Shown here one piece after another: positions 18,329 through 30,300 of a stretch of DNA of 48,508 bases. Position 1 is the stretch's first letter, and every line of letters begins with the position of its first letter. Source of the DNA: Candidatus Frankia alpina (GTDB lineage: Bacteria; Actinomycetota; Actinomycetes; Frankiales; Frankiaceae); NCBI RefSeq assembly GCF_902806485.1, contig NZ_CADCWT010000009.1, positions 1 to 48,508 on the forward strand. Direction: 5' to 3'. Below the pieces are notes generated by a model. That model was not told the DNA's origin. It made no database searches and was given only the letters and a program-made list of their open reading frames with translations. A program made the position numbers and the translations under genes.

Positions 18329-20003
18329 CATCCGGGTGCTGGCCGAGGAACCGTCGACGGCGGGGGTGTTCCGGCGCTTCTGGCCCTACCTGCGCCCACA
18401 CCGGGGGATCATGTCCGCCGCGCTGGTGGCCAGCGTCGCCAGCACCGCCGCGGTGGTGGCGATCGCCGCGGCCATCGGCCAGGGCGTCGACGCGGTGACC
18501 GCCGGCGATCGGACCCGGCTGTGGTGGGCCGTCGCCCTGCTGGTCGGGGTGGTCCTGGCCCGACTCGTCCTGCTGCGATGGTCCGAGGTCCTGCTGTCCG
18601 AGGCCGGTGAACGGGCGATCCGCGGCCTGCGCGACCTCGTCGTCGAACGCCTCGCCCGGGCCCCGCTGCGCTTCATCGAGGCGCACCGCACCGGCGACCT
18701 GCTGCGCCGCTCGACCGGGGAGATCGCCGACCTGACGCTGTTCCTGCGCGACCAGTTGCCCAACCTGCTCGGCGTCGGGCTCACCGTGGCACTGACGACG
18801 GTGATGCTGCTGGTGTACTCGTGGCTGCTGTCGCTGCTGCTCATCGCCCTGTTCCTGCCGGCCGCGATCGCCGTGCTGGCCTGGTTCAACCGGGCCTCGC
18901 CGGCGACGTTCGGCCGGCAGGCGGCGGCCGACGCGGCGATGACCGCGACCTTCACCGAGTCGCTCACCGCGCAGGAGGCGCTGGTCGCGCCGGGGCGACC
19001 GGACGAATGGGTCCGGCGGTTCCGGGCCGACAACGACGAGCTGCTGGCGGCGAACGACCGGGCCCTCGCCGTCCAGGGTCGCCTGGAGGTGTTCGGGCTG
19101 CTCGAGGGCCTGGCGACGGCGGCGCTGCTGATGCTCAGCGTCTGGCTGGTGCGGGCGGATCAGCTCAGCGTCGGCACCGTCGTCGTGTTCGTGGTCGCGA
19201 CGCGCAACCTGTTCGAAAGCATGCTCACCCTGTCGGGGCTCGCCGGGCAGGCCCAGCTCGCCCGGGTCGGCCTCGCCCGGCTCGTCGACCTGCTCGACGC
19301 GCTACCACCGGCCGACCCGCCACCGGCGTCGGCTCCCGACCTGCCCCCGCGCGGCGACCTGGTCGCCGAAAACCTGCGCTACGCCTACGCCGACGGGGCG
19401 GACGTGGTGTGCGGCGTGTCGGTCGCCTTCCCCACCGGGGACCGGGCGAGTCTGGCCGGTGTCACCGGCTCCGGCAAGACCACACTGGCGAAACTCCTCA
19501 CCGGGCTGTACGAGCCGGACGTCGGCACGGTGCGCTACGGCGGGGTCGACCTGCGGACCGCGTCGCCGGAGCAGGTCCGCGCCCGCATCGTCCTCATCCC
19601 GCAGCAGGTCCACATCATCAGCGGCACGCTGGCCGAGAACCTGGCACTCACGCCGGGAGCGCCGGACCGCGCGGCGATGCAGCGCGCGGTCGAGCTGCTC
19701 GGCCTGACCGAGTGGGTCGCACGGCTACCCGGCGGGCTGGACGCGGACCTGGGGGCGCGCGGCGAACGGCTGTCCGCCGGTGAACGGCAGATCGTCGGGC
19801 TGCTGCGGGCCGCACTGGTCGACCCCTCGGTGCTGGTGCTCGACGAGGCCACCGCCGACCTCGACCCGGAGGTGGCCGGGCGCCTGGAGACCGCCGTCGA
19901 CCGGCTCCGGTCGGGCCGGACGCTGATCGTGATCGCGCACCGCCCGGCCACCATCGAACGTCTGCCCAGGACCGTCCGGGTCGAGGCCGGTCGCCTGAGG
20001 TAG
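18321..20003 (+). CDS. ABC exporter half-transporter (TMD-NBD), catalytic-site subunit
   Basis: A 560-residue intact half-transporter overlapping the previous gene by eight bases. Six hydrophobic segments fill the first 300 residues (for example IMSAALVASVASTAAVVAIA). The ATPase has Walker A VTGSGKTTLAKLL (about residue 382), Walker B VLVLDEATADLD with the catalytic Glu, and H-loop IAHRP. The signature is LSAGERQIVGLL, an E in place of the usual Q of LSGGQ. Combined with the first subunit, one composite ATP site is complete (this Walker B with the partner's VSGGQ) and one is degenerate. The substrate is inferred to be the siderophore from the iron-box promoter and its neighbours. Confidence 0.92.
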   Translation: MADIRVLAEEPSTAGVFRRFWPYLRPHRGIMSAALVASVASTAAVVAIAAAIGQGVDAVTAGDRTRLWWAVALLVGVVLARLVLLRWSEVLLSEAGERAIRGLRDLVVERLARAPLRFIEAHRTGDLLRRSTGEIADLTLFLRDQLPNLLGVGLTVALTTVMLLVYSWLLSLLLIALFLPAAIAVLAWFNRASPATFGRQAAADAAMTATFTESLTAQEALVAPGRPDEWVRRFRADNDELLAANDRALAVQGRLEVFGLLEGLATAALLMLSVWLVRADQLSVGTVVVFVVATRNLFESMLTLSGLAGQAQLARVGLARLVDLLDALPPADPPPASAPDLPPRGDLVAENLRYAYADGADVVCGVSVAFPTGDRASLAGVTGSGKTTLAKLLTGLYEPDVGTVRYGGVDLRTASPEQVRARIVLIPQQVHIISGTLAENLALTPGAPDRAAMQRAVELLGLTEWVARLPGGLDADLGARGERLSAGERQIVGLLRAALVDPSVLVLDEATADLDPEVAGRLETAVDRLRSGRTLIVIAHRPATIERLPRTVRVEAGRLR

Positions 20004-20069
20004 CCGACTGCCCGCCCCACGTGAGCTTGACTCTTTTCCTTCCGACAACGCTGTACTCGTAGCAAGAAT

Positions 20070-20088
20070 TTAGGTAAACCTAACCTGA
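20070..20088 (+). promoter_or_regulatory. DmdR/IdeR iron box before the NRPS operon
   Basis: This 19-mer matches 16 of 19 positions of TTAGGTTAGSCTAACCTAA, with intact TTAGGT and CTAACCT half-sites. It lies 43 bases before the first MbtH gene, which heads a chain of overlapping biosynthetic genes. A TTGACT occurs at 20027-20032, but no -10 is well spaced from it, so the promoter itself is not assigned. Confidence 0.78.
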
Positions 20089-20131
20089 GTAACGCGATCT
20101 CAGGCCGCAGACCCGAGGAGACGGGAACCGC

Positions 20132-20404
20132 ATGTCGACGAACCCGTTCGATGACGAAAACGGCAGCTTCTACGTCCTGGTCAACGCCGAGGGCCAGCAT
20201 TCGCTCTGGCCAACCTTCGCGCCGGTTCCGGCCGGCTGGCGCACGGTGCACGAGGCCGCCAGCCGGTCGTCCTGCCTGGAGTACGTCGAGGCCAACTGGA
20301 CGGACCTGCGCCCGGCCAGCCTGGTCGCCCGGATGGCGGCCGACCAGCCCGCCGAGGCCGCGGGGGAACGCCGCGACGGCGCCGAATCCGGCCTGCAACG
20401 ATGA
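20132..20404 (+). CDS. mbtH: MbtH-like protein
   Basis: A 90-residue MbtH-family protein, a small partner that binds NRPS adenylation domains and is needed for their folding or activity. The family pattern is complete: [47 protein letters not shown] and SL, with the three conserved Trp residues present. About 20 extra residues at the C-terminus are unconserved. Its TGA overlaps the ATG of the salicylate synthase-NRPS gene (ATGA), so the two are coupled. It is the first gene after the iron box at 20070. Confidence 0.96.
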   Translation: MSTNPFDDENGSFYVLVNAEGQHSLWPTFAPVPAGWRTVHEAASRSSCLEYVEANWTDLRPASLVARMAADQPAEAAGERRDGAESGLQR

Positions 20405-23400
20405 CCGCCTCGCTGGGTTACCACGAGCGGACAGTGCCCTTCACCGGAGATCCGCTCGCGGCGGCGGCCCGCCTCGCGCGCGGCACCGAGGCGCCGTTCA
20501 CCGTCTACGAGCGGGACGGCGAGTGGTGTTACGGCGCGGGAGCCCTGGCCGAGATCGTGCTGTCCTGGGACGAGATCCGCCACCGGTCCGGTGGCGGCTG
20601 GCGCGCCGAGCCGGTCGGCGGCGCCCCGCTGCGTGCCCTGGCCGGCGTGCTGGCGGGCATCCCGGTGGCGGGTTGGCGGGCGTACGGCTGGGCCGGCTTC
20701 GAGCTGGGCCCCCGCCTCGGGAGCCTGCTCGACCCGGGGTCGCCCGACCCGCTGGTGCACCTGATCATCTCCGCCCGGGAGGCGCGGCTGACGTCGACGG
20801 GGGCGGTGCTGCGCGCCGCGAACCCGGCCGACCTCGACCTGCTCGCCGAGGCGCTGGCCACCGCCGCCCGCACCGCGGCCGCCGACGTAGCCGGCGCCGA
20901 CGTCGACGACGCGGCGAGAGAGCCGCGCCCGCCGGTGGACCTCGAACACGGTGCCGAGGACTACCGGGCGACCGTCGCCCGAGCCGTCGAGGACATCGGC
21001 GCCGGCCGGTTGTGCAAGGTGATCCTGTCTCGGGTCGTGCCGGTCGATGGCGAGATCGACCTGGTCGCGACGTACGAGCGGGGGCGGCGCGGGAACACGC
21101 CCGCCCGGTCCTTCCTGTTCGACCTCGGCGGCCTGCGGGCGACCGGTTTCAGCCCGGAGACCGTCGTCGAGGTCGCCGCGGACGGCCGGGTCTCCACCCA
21201 GCCGCTCGCCGGCACCGCCGCCCTCGACGGCGGGCGGGCCGACGGCGGCGCGGCCGACCAGGCCCGGCGGGAGGCGCTGCGCACTGACCCGAAGGAGATC
21301 TACGAGCACGCGGTGTCGGTCCAGGTCGCCCAGGAGGAGCTGCGGCCGGTGTGCCAACCGGGGACGCTCGTCGTCGACGAGTTCATGGCCGTGCTCGAAC
21401 GGGGCAGCGTCCAGCATCTCGCGTCGCGGGTCAGCGGCCGGCTGGCCCTCGGCCACGACGGCTGGGACGCGCTGGCCGCGGTCTTCCCGGCGATCACGGC
21501 CACCGGCGTCCCGAAGGCCGCCGCGTTCGCCGCGATCAGGAGCTACGAGCCGGAGCCCCGCGGCCTCTACAGCGGCGCCGTGATCAGCGCCGACGCGGAC
21601 GGGTCGCTCGACGCCGCCCTCGTGCTGCGCACGGCCTTCCAACGCGACGGTCGGACCTGGCTGCGCGCCGGCGCCGGCATCGTCGGCGCGTCGCGCCCGG
21701 AGCGGGAGCTGGAGGAGACCCGCGAGAAGCTGCGCAGCGTCAGCCGTTTCCTGGTGCCGGCGGTCGCACCGGCGGTGTCGGTGTCGGTGTCGGCGGCAGG
21801 CCCGCAGCGGGAGGCTCTGCGGCGCACCGTCGCCGAGCTGCTGGACGAGGACCCGGCCGACGTCGGCGACGAGGACAACCTGTTCGAACGAGGGCTGGAG
21901 TCGATCGCGCTGATCCACGCGGTCGGCGCCTGGCGGCGGGCCGGCCTGCAGGTCAACTTCGCCGAGCTGGCCGAGAACCCGACCCTCGACGCCTGGTTCA
22001 AGCTGCTGTCCGGCCGACCCGCGGCTGCCACACCGGCCGCGGAGGTGACCGCGACCGACGACCGGTCGCCGCTGCCGGCCGGGACGGGAGCGGACCGGCA
22101 GGACGCCGCGGCGGGCGAAGAGTTCCCGCTGGCGCTCATGCAGCACGCCTACTGGGTCGGGCGAGATCCCGGGCAGCCGCTCGGCGGCGTCGCCGCCCAC
22201 CTCTACACCGAGTTCGACGGGCGGGGCCTCGAGCCGAACCGGTTGGCCGCCGCGATCGAGCGGCTCGTCGAGCGGCACGAGGCGCTGCGGACCCGGATCA
22301 CCGACAACGGCGGCCAGGTCGTCGAGGCGCGGTCGGGCTGGCGCGGGCTGACTGTGCACAACCTGCGCGACTTCGACGAGGACGCCGCCGCGACCCGGCT
22401 CGCGGCCGTGCGCGCACGGCTGTCCCACCAGATGCTCGACATCGAACGCGGCGAGGTCCTCTCGACCGCGCTGAGCCTGCGGCCGGGCGGCACCACCCGG
22501 TTCCACCTCGACGTCGACATGGTCGCTGCGGACGCCGTCAGCTACCGCGTCCTGCTGGCCGACCTGGCGAACCTCTACGGTCGCCCCGACGAGGTGGCAC
22601 CCGCCCCGGCCTACACCTACCGCCGTTACCGGGCCGAGCACACCGCGGGCCGGCGCGCGGCGGCCGAACGGTCCCGGCTGGCCTGGCGCGACCGCCTGCC
22701 CCGCCTGCCCGGGCCGCCCGAACTCGCGCTCGCGTCACCGCTGGCCGCCGTCGGCGGCGCGGCCGAACCCCGGGTGTCCCGGCGCCACTTCCGGCTGCCG
22801 GAGCAGGCCCGCGTCGCGCTGGGGCAGGCGGCCCACCGCCGCGGCATCACCCCGGCGATGGCCGTGGCGACCGCGTTCGCCGAGGTCCTCGGCGCCTGGA
22901 GCACCCAGTCGCGGTTCCTGCTGAACGTCCCCGTGTTCGACCGCGAGCAGGTGCATCCCGACGTCGACCGGGTGGTGGGCGACTTCACCAGCTCGGTGCT
23001 GTTGGAAATCGACCTCACCGACCGGGTCCCGTTCGTCGAGCGGGCCCGCCGGGTCCAGACCCGGCTGCACGCCGACGCCGCCCACGCCGGCTACTCCGGC
23101 GTCGAGATCCTGCGCGAGGCGGGCCGTCAGCGCGGCGAGCAGGTGCTGGCCCCGGTCGTGTTCACCAGCGCCCTGGGCCTCGGCGAGCTGTTCGATCCCG
23201 CGGTGCGCCGGGAGTTCGGCAACCCGGAGTGGATCATCTCGCAGGGACCGCAGGTCCTCCTCGACGCCCAGGTCACCGAGCTCGACGGGGGCCTGCTGGT
23301 CAACTGGGACGTCCGCGAGGACGCCTTCGCGCCCGGCGTCGTCGACGCGATGTTCACCGCCTTTGAACGGCTGGTGCGTGACCTGTCCGCCCCCGCGCCG

Positions 23401-25522
23401 GCCGTCGGCGATCCGGTCGACCACGACTCCCGCGGGGATGGTGCGATCTGGGACCGGCCCGTCGACGGGCTGCTCGGGGAGTCGGTGCGCGCGGTCCGCC
23501 GGCGCGTCGGCGCCGTCGGGGGGCCGGCGTCCACCCGCCTGCTCCACGAGGGGTTCTTCGCACTCGCCGAGCGTCGTCCCGACGCGCCGGCGCTGCTGTG
23601 GGGGGCGGGGGCCGAACCGGCCGGCTCGCTGTCCTACGGTGAGCTCGCCGCCCGGGCCAGGGCGGTGGCGGGCAGACTCGTCGCCCGCGGGGTGCGGCCG
23701 GGTGACCTGGTCGCCGTCAGCCTGCCCAAGGGGCCGGAGCAGGTCGTCGCCCTGCTCGGCGTGCTGGCGGCGGGTGCCGCCTACGTGCCGGTCGGGGTGG
23801 AACAGCCGCCCGCGCGGGTCGCCCGCATCGCGGCGACCGCCGGATTCAGCATTGTGCTCACCTCGTCGTCGCTCGCCTCGTCGTCGCAGACGCGGTGGCC
23901 CGACGGGGTGACCCCGCTGACCCTGGACGACCGTCCCGCCGAGTCCGGGCCCGACCGGCTCGTTCTCACCGCGGCGGACGACCCGGGCCGGCTGGACGCG
24001 GCGGCCTACGTGCTGTTCACCTCCGGTTCCACCGGTGCGCCGAAGGGGGTCGAGGTCGGGCACCGGGCGGCGATGAACACCGTCGACGACCTGACCGAGC
24101 GGCTCGGCCTGGGCCCCGAGGACCGGACGCTGGCCGTCTCCGCCCTCGACTTCGACCTGTCGGTCTTCGACCTGTTCGCGCCGCTGTCCGCCGGTGGCGC
24201 CGTGGTGCTGGTCGACGAGGACTCCCGGCGTGAGGCCGCCCGCTGGGTCGAGCTCGTCGCCGGACACCGAGTCACGGTCCTCAACTGCGTCCCGGCCGTG
24301 CTGGATCTGATCCTCGCCGCGGCCGGCGGCGGTCCGGGCGGCGCGGCCGGGCTCGGCGACAGCCTGCGGGCGGTGCTCCTCGGCGGCGACCGGGTCGGCG
24401 TCGACCTGCCGGCCCGGCTCGACGCGGCCGTTCCCGGCTGCCGGTTCCTGGGCCTCGGCGGCACGACCGAAACCGCGATCCATTCCACCCTGTGCGAGGT
24501 CGTCGGCGGCGGGCCGGTGCCGCCGTGGTGGCGGTCGGTGCCGTACGGGACCCCGCTGCGCAACGTGCGGCTCCGGGTCGTCGACGCCCTCGGCCGGGAC
24601 TGCCCCGATCACGTCGCCGGCGAGCTGTGGATCGGCGGTGCCGGGGTCGCCCTCGGCTACCTGGGCGATCCCGACCGCACCGCCGACCGGTTCGTCACCC
24701 ATGCGGGCGCCCGGTGGTACCGCACCGGCGGACCTGGCCCGCTACCTGCCCGACGGCACCGTCGAGTTCCTCGGCCGCCGTGACCACCAGGTCAAGATCC
24801 GCGGCTTCCGGGTCGAGCTGGGCGAGGTCGAGGCGGCGCTGCGGGCCCTGCCGGGGGTACGGGCCGGCGTCGTGGAGCTGACCGGCGGTGACGGCCGCCC
24901 GGCCGCGCTCGGGGCGCTCGTCGTCCTCGGCTCCGGCGCCGACCCGGCGGATGCGCCGCGAGCCGACGCGGGGGTCGAACCGGCGTCGATCCGCGCGGGC
25001 CTGCGTGATCTGCTGCCGCCGCAGATGGTGCCCGAGCGCGTCGTCGCGGTGGCCGAACTCCCGCTCAGTGCCAACGGGAAGATCGACCGGCGGGCCGCTG
25101 CCGCCCTGCTCCAACGGGAGTCCGGCGGTCCCCGGCCGCGGCCCTCAGCGCCGGGCTCCGACCTGGAAAGGATGATCCTGATGGTCTGGCGGGCGGTGCT
25201 GGGCGGCGGCGAGTTCGGGGTGACCGACGAGTTCTTTGCCCTCGGCGGCGACTCCGTGCTGGCCACCCGGGTCGTCGCCGGCCTGCGCGACGAGCTCGAC
25301 ACCGATGAGGTGTCCGTCCGCATGCTGTTCGGCGCGCCGACGGTGGCCGCGCTGGCACAGCGCATGCGCTGCGCCGAGACCGCACCAGGGCGGCTTGACC
25401 GCGTCGCGTCGATCGCCTGGGAGATCGCCGGTCTGCCCGACGACGAGGTCGCGCGGCTGGTCGACGGGTCCGACGCGGGCCTCGTGGCCGACGACGCCGG
25501 CACCGTCGGGGCCGAGCGATGA
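20401..25522 (+). CDS. Salicylate synthase fused to NRPS (ArCP-Cy-A-PCP), one frameshift
   Basis: A fusion of about 1,706 residues. Residues 1-456 are a chorismate-utilising salicylate synthase of the MbtI/Irp9 type: [12 protein letters not shown] holds the catalytic Lys, with [19 protein letters not shown] and [11 protein letters not shown]. An aryl carrier follows ([10 protein letters not shown], pantetheine Ser about 501). Next is a cyclisation domain with QHAYWVGR, D706-M-V-A-A-D711-A-V-S714 (the DxxxxDxxS motif), [10 protein letters not shown] and [13 protein letters not shown]. The adenylation domain has [14 protein letters not shown] and SANGKIDRR, with pocket residues read as D-L-F-N-L-G-L-I-H-K, in the group of cyclising Ser/Thr/Cys domains. 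A PCP ([10 protein letters not shown]) and an MbtB-like tail end the protein. One extra G at 24730-24731 breaks A8 (YRTGDL). The layout equals MbtI plus MbtB in one chain. Confidence 0.9.
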
Positions 25523-27245
25523 GCCACCCGTCGCTCACCGACCCGGCCGTGCCTGCCTCGCTCGCCGTGCCGGACCCGCCGGACGGGGCGGACGGCTGGG
25601 TGCCCTGGCCGGCCGAGTTCGCCCGCCGATACGCCGCCGAGGGCTACTGGCAGGGTGGGCCGCTCGGCGAGCGGCTGCGAGAGTGGGCCCGGCGGTATGG
25701 CCCGTCGACCGCGCTCGTCGCCGGGCCGCCGTCCCAGCCGGTCCGGCTCACCTTCGCCGAGCTCGACCGGGCCGTCGACGATCTGGCGGCCGGGCTGGCC
25801 GGGCTCGGCCTCGCCGCCGACGACCGCGTCCTGGTTCACCTGCCGAACCGGGTCGAGTTCGTGACGTTGCTGTTCGCGCTGCTGCGGCTGGGCGCGATCC
25901 CGGTGCTGGCGCTGCCCGCCCACCGCCGGGTCGAGATCGAGCACCTGGCCCGGCTGTCCGGCGCGGTGGCCTACGCGATCGCGGACACGTTCGAGGGTTT
26001 CGACCATCGCGCGCTCGCCGGGGAGATCGTGGCGGCGGTCCCGGCGGTGCGCCACGTGCTGGTGGCCGGCGACGCCGGGCCGTTCACCGGGATCGACGCG
26101 CTCACGGCAGCCGGCGCCACCGCCCGTGCCGGCCGACCGCCCGACCGGCCGGACCTCTCCGGCGTCCCAAACCTCTCCGGCATCCCGGACCCGGCCGGGA
26201 TCGCGGTGCTGCTCATCTCGGGCGGCACGACCGGCAAGCCCAAGCTGATCCCGCGCACCCACCTCGACTACGCCTACAACGCCGACGCCAGCGCCCGGCT
26301 GTGCGGGCTGACCGGCGCGGACACCTATCTGGTCGCGCTGCCGGCCGCGCACAACTTCCCGCTGGCCTGCCCGGGCTCCTCGGTGCCCTCGGCGTCGGCG
26401 CGACGGTGGTCCTGGCGCCGTCGCCCAGCCCGGAGACCGCCTTCGAGCTGATCGCCCGCGAACGGGTGACGGTCACGGCGCTGGTGCCGGCGCTGGCCCG
26501 GATCTGGGTGGACGCCGCGGCGTGGGAACGCCCGGACACCACGAGCCTGCGCCTGTTCCAGGTCGGCGGCGCCCGGCTCGACGTCGAGCTCGCCCGGCGC
26601 ATCCGGCCGACCCTCGGCGCCACTGTCCAGCAGGTGTTCGGCATGGCCGAGGGCCTGCTGAACTTCACCCGCCTCGATGACGGCGACGAGGTCGCCTGCA
26701 CCACCCAGGGCCGGCCGCTCGCGGCGGCCGATGAGATCCGCATCGTCGATCGCGACGGGGCGGACGTCGCCCCGGGGAGCATCGGCGAACTGTGGACCCG
26801 CGGCCCCTACACGGCGCGCGGCTACCACCGGGCCGCCGAGCACAACACGACCGCGTTCAGTCCGGACGGCTTCTACCGCACCGGCGACCTGGTCCGGCTC
26901 ACCGCGAGCGGCAACCTCGTTGTCGAGGGGCGGATCAAGGATGTGATCAACCGGGGTGGGGAGAACGTCTCTGCGAGCGAGCTCGAGGAGCATCTGCTCA
27001 CCCATCCCGCGGTCGTCCAGGCGGCCGTCGTCGCGGCGGCGGACGAGTAGGTCGGCGAGAGCGTCCGCGCGGTGATCGTGCCGGTGCCGGGGGCGGCGGT
27101 GACCCTGCGCGCCCTCAAGACGTACCTGCGGGGTCGAGGGCTGGCCCGATTCATGCTCCCGGACCTGCTCACGGTCCTCGACGAGCTCCCTCTCACTTCC
27201 GTCGGCAAGATCGACAAGCGCGAGCTGCGCCGCCGCCTCGGCTAA
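25519..27245 (+). CDS. Salicyl-AMP ligase (MbtA/DhbE type), one frameshift and one in-frame stop
   Basis: A stand-alone aryl acid adenylating enzyme of about 575 residues that activates salicylate and loads the ArCP of the preceding protein, whose stop it overlaps (ATGA). Key blocks are [74 protein letters not shown] and a final [17 protein letters not shown]. In DhbE numbering the pocket reads N235-F-P-L-A-C240. A Cys at 240 is the known salicylate signature, against Ser for 2,3-dihydroxybenzoate. One G is missing near 26374 (CPG then [14 protein letters not shown]). A TAG at 27048-27050 interrupts VVAAADE and [10 protein letters not shown], about 65 residues before the end, and would remove the catalytic C-terminal Lys. 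Confidence 0.88.
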
Positions 27246-27334
27246 CGCCTCGCCGCGCCTCCCGTGCGAGCCCGTGCGAGCCCCGGGATATCCAGCCGCA
27301 CCACCGAAGCCGCAACACCGGAAGGACGTGCACC

Positions 27335-30300
27335 GTGGCCAGTCCCGACTCCGCGCAGCGCAAGCGTGAGCTGCTCCGTCGCCGGTTGGCGGCACAGCGA
27401 CTCACGCATGAGCCGGCGCTGGGCGGTGCCCGACGCCCGGCGCGGATCCCCGGTGTGGGCTACCCGGTCACTGCGGGTCAGCGCCGGATGTGGTTCCTGC
27501 AGCAACTGCGTCCCGGTAGCTCCGCCTACACGGTCTCGGCGGCGTTCGAACTGACCGGGCCGCTGGACGTCGGCGCGCTGCGCGGCGCTCTGCTCGCCGT
27601 CGCCCGCCGCCACGAGATCCTTCGCACCACCTACCGGGTCACCGCCGACGGCGGGCTCGAACAGGTCGTCCGCGACGATGTCACGCCCGCCTGGCTCAGC
27701 GTGGATGTGTCCGCCGAACCCGACGGGGACCATGAGTCGCGCGCCCGCCAGGTCGCACAGCGGGCCGCGCGCCGGCCGTTCGACCTGACCGCCGAGTCAC
27801 CGTTGCGGGTCACCGTGCTGCGCCACGGACCGGACCGGCACACGCTCGCGCTGGCCGCCCACCACATCGCCTGGGACGACGCCTGCTGGGACGTCTTCTT
27901 CGGTGACCTGCTCACCGCCTACGACCGTCGCGGCACCGGCACCGGCGACCAGCCCGGCGTCCGCGCCGGGGGCCAGTTCCTCGACGCCGCCGCGCCGGAC
28001 GCGGCCCGTCCCACCATGGGCGACCTGGCCTACTGGCGCCGACGGCTGACCCCGCCGGCCGAACCGGTGCGCCTGCCCGTCGCGGCCGACGACACCCCGG
28101 GCGGCGGCGGCGAGCCCGACGCGGGCCGGCAGGCCGTCCACCGGGCGTCCCCCGACCTGGCCGGTGAGGTCCGGGCGTTCGCCGCCCGACACGGCGCGAC
28201 GCCGTTCATGGTGCTGCTCGCCGCCTACGGCGCCCTGCTGCACCGGGTCACCGGTGCTACCGTCGGCTCGCCGGTGGTCAACCGGGACCGCGCGGAAACC
28301 GACGGCGTTCTCGGCTACTTCGGCAACACCGTCTGCCTGCGGCTGGCGGTCGGACCGGCCGACACGTTCACCGACCTGCTCGAGCGGACCCGGGAGGTGT
28401 GCCGGGGCGCGTTCGCCCACGCCGACGTCGACCTCGCCGACGTCGTCCGCAACCTCAACCCGGATCGCGCCGACGGCGTCTCCAGCCTGTTCGCGACGAT
28501 GTTCGCCGTCCGCGCTCCGGCCGCTGCCGCGCTGCACGGCCGGGACCTGCGCGGCGAACGTCGCCCGGCGCACAACGGCACCGCCCAGTTCCCGCTGACG
28601 GTCGTGGCCGAGCTCGGCGGCGACGGCGGCGGCCTCGACACGCTCGAACTGGAGACGACCTACCAGGTCGGCGCGGTGTCGCCGCCGTTCGCGCAGGCCG
28701 TCGGCCCGCGCCTGGAACGGCTGCTGGCGGCGGCGCTGGCCCGGCCGGACGCGCCGATCGGCGCCGCCGATCTGCTCACCGGCGCGGAACGCGAGCGCGT
28801 CCTGACCGCCTGGAACGACACCGCCTGGAACGACACCGCCGGGCCCAGCCCGGCCGGCCCGTGGACGGCGCTGTTCGCCGCCCGGGCCGAGGCCGCCCCG
28901 CAGCGTACGGCGCTGGTCACCACGGCGGGGACGGTGACCTACGGCGAACTCGCCGTCCGGGCCGACGCCTTCGCTCGGGTCCTGGCCGGCCGCGGAGTCG
29001 GGCCGGGAACCGTCGTCGGCGTCGCGCTGCCCCGCTCGGCCGACCTGGTCGTGGCGCTGGCCGGCACCGGCCGCGCCGGCGCCGCCTACCTTCCCATCGA
29101 CCCCGACCACCCGGCCGACCGGATCAGTTTCATGATCGAGGACGCGTCCCCGGCGGTCGTGGTGACCACGCGCGCGCTCGCCGCGCGACTCCCGTTCGCA
29201 CCCGGCACCGGCCTGCTGCTGATCGACGAACTCGAACTCGGATCCGGATCCGAGCCGGTCGCGGTCGCGACCGAAGCCTGGCCGCCGGCCGTCGATCCGG
29301 ACAGCCCGGTGTACCTGATCTACACGTCGGGTTCGACCGGGCGGCCCAAGGGCGTCGTCGTCGGCCACCGGGCGCTGACGAACTTTCTGGCGTCGATCGT
29401 CGAGGCCGTCGGCATCACCCCGGCGGACCGGCTGCTCGCCGCGACGACGCTGGCCTTCGACCCGAGTACCGTCGAGCTGCTCGCGCCGCTGACCGTCGGC
29501 GCGTCGATCCACCTCGCCGAGGGCGACCAGGGCCGCGATCCGGCGGCGCTGGCCGGGTTGCTGGGCGGGGGCGCGGTCACGTTGGCGCAGGCGACCCCGT
29601 CGCGCTGGCGTTCCATCCTCGATGCGAGCCCGGGGCCCTACCCGGCGGTACGCGCCCTGAGCGGCGGCGAGCCGCTGCCGCCCGACCTCGCCCGGGAGCT
29701 GCTCACCCGCGCGGACAGCCTGACCAACCTGTACGGGCCGACGGAGACGACGGTCTGGGTGACGACGAGCCGGGTGCGCGCCGCCGAGACCGCCGGGGAC
29801 CGGCTGACCATCGGCCGGCCGTTGCGCAACACCCGCGCCTATGTCCTGGACGGCGCGCTCATGCCGGTGCCGGCCGGGGTCGGCGGCGAGCTGTACCTCG
29901 CCGGCGACTGCGTCGCCCACGGCTACCTGCACCGGCCGGCGCTGACCGCGTCCCGGTACGTCGCCAGCCCGTTCGCCGCTGGCGAGCGGATGTACCGCAC
30001 CGGCGACCTGGCGCGCTGGACCGCCACCGGCGAGCTCGTCGTCGCTGGCCGTTCCGACGACCAGGTCAAGGTCCGCGGTGTGCGGATCGAACCCGGCGAG
30101 ATCGAGGCGGTGCTCGAAGGCCGCCCGGGCGTCGGGCGTTGCGCCGTCGTCGTCCGCGCGGACGGCCCGGCCGGGCCGGCGCTGGTCGCCTACATCGTTC
30201 CGGCGGCCGGCGCCGCCACCAAGCCGGCGGACCCGGCGGACCCGGCGGACTTGGCGGATCTGGCGGGCAGCAGGGCGCTCGTCGGCGAGTTGCGGGCGCA

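Noticed and set aside
24007..24048. Reading the fusion protein's adenylation domain as definitely Cys-specific
   Set aside because: The pocket shares D-L-x-N-L with cysteine-type cyclising domains but has F, G and H at variable positions, so Ser, Thr and Cys all remain possible.
9778..27050. TAG recoding as an explanation of two in-frame amber codons
   Set aside because: A third interruption is TGA and many frameshifts occur nearby, so mutation or error is simpler. No suppressor tRNA is seen in the window.
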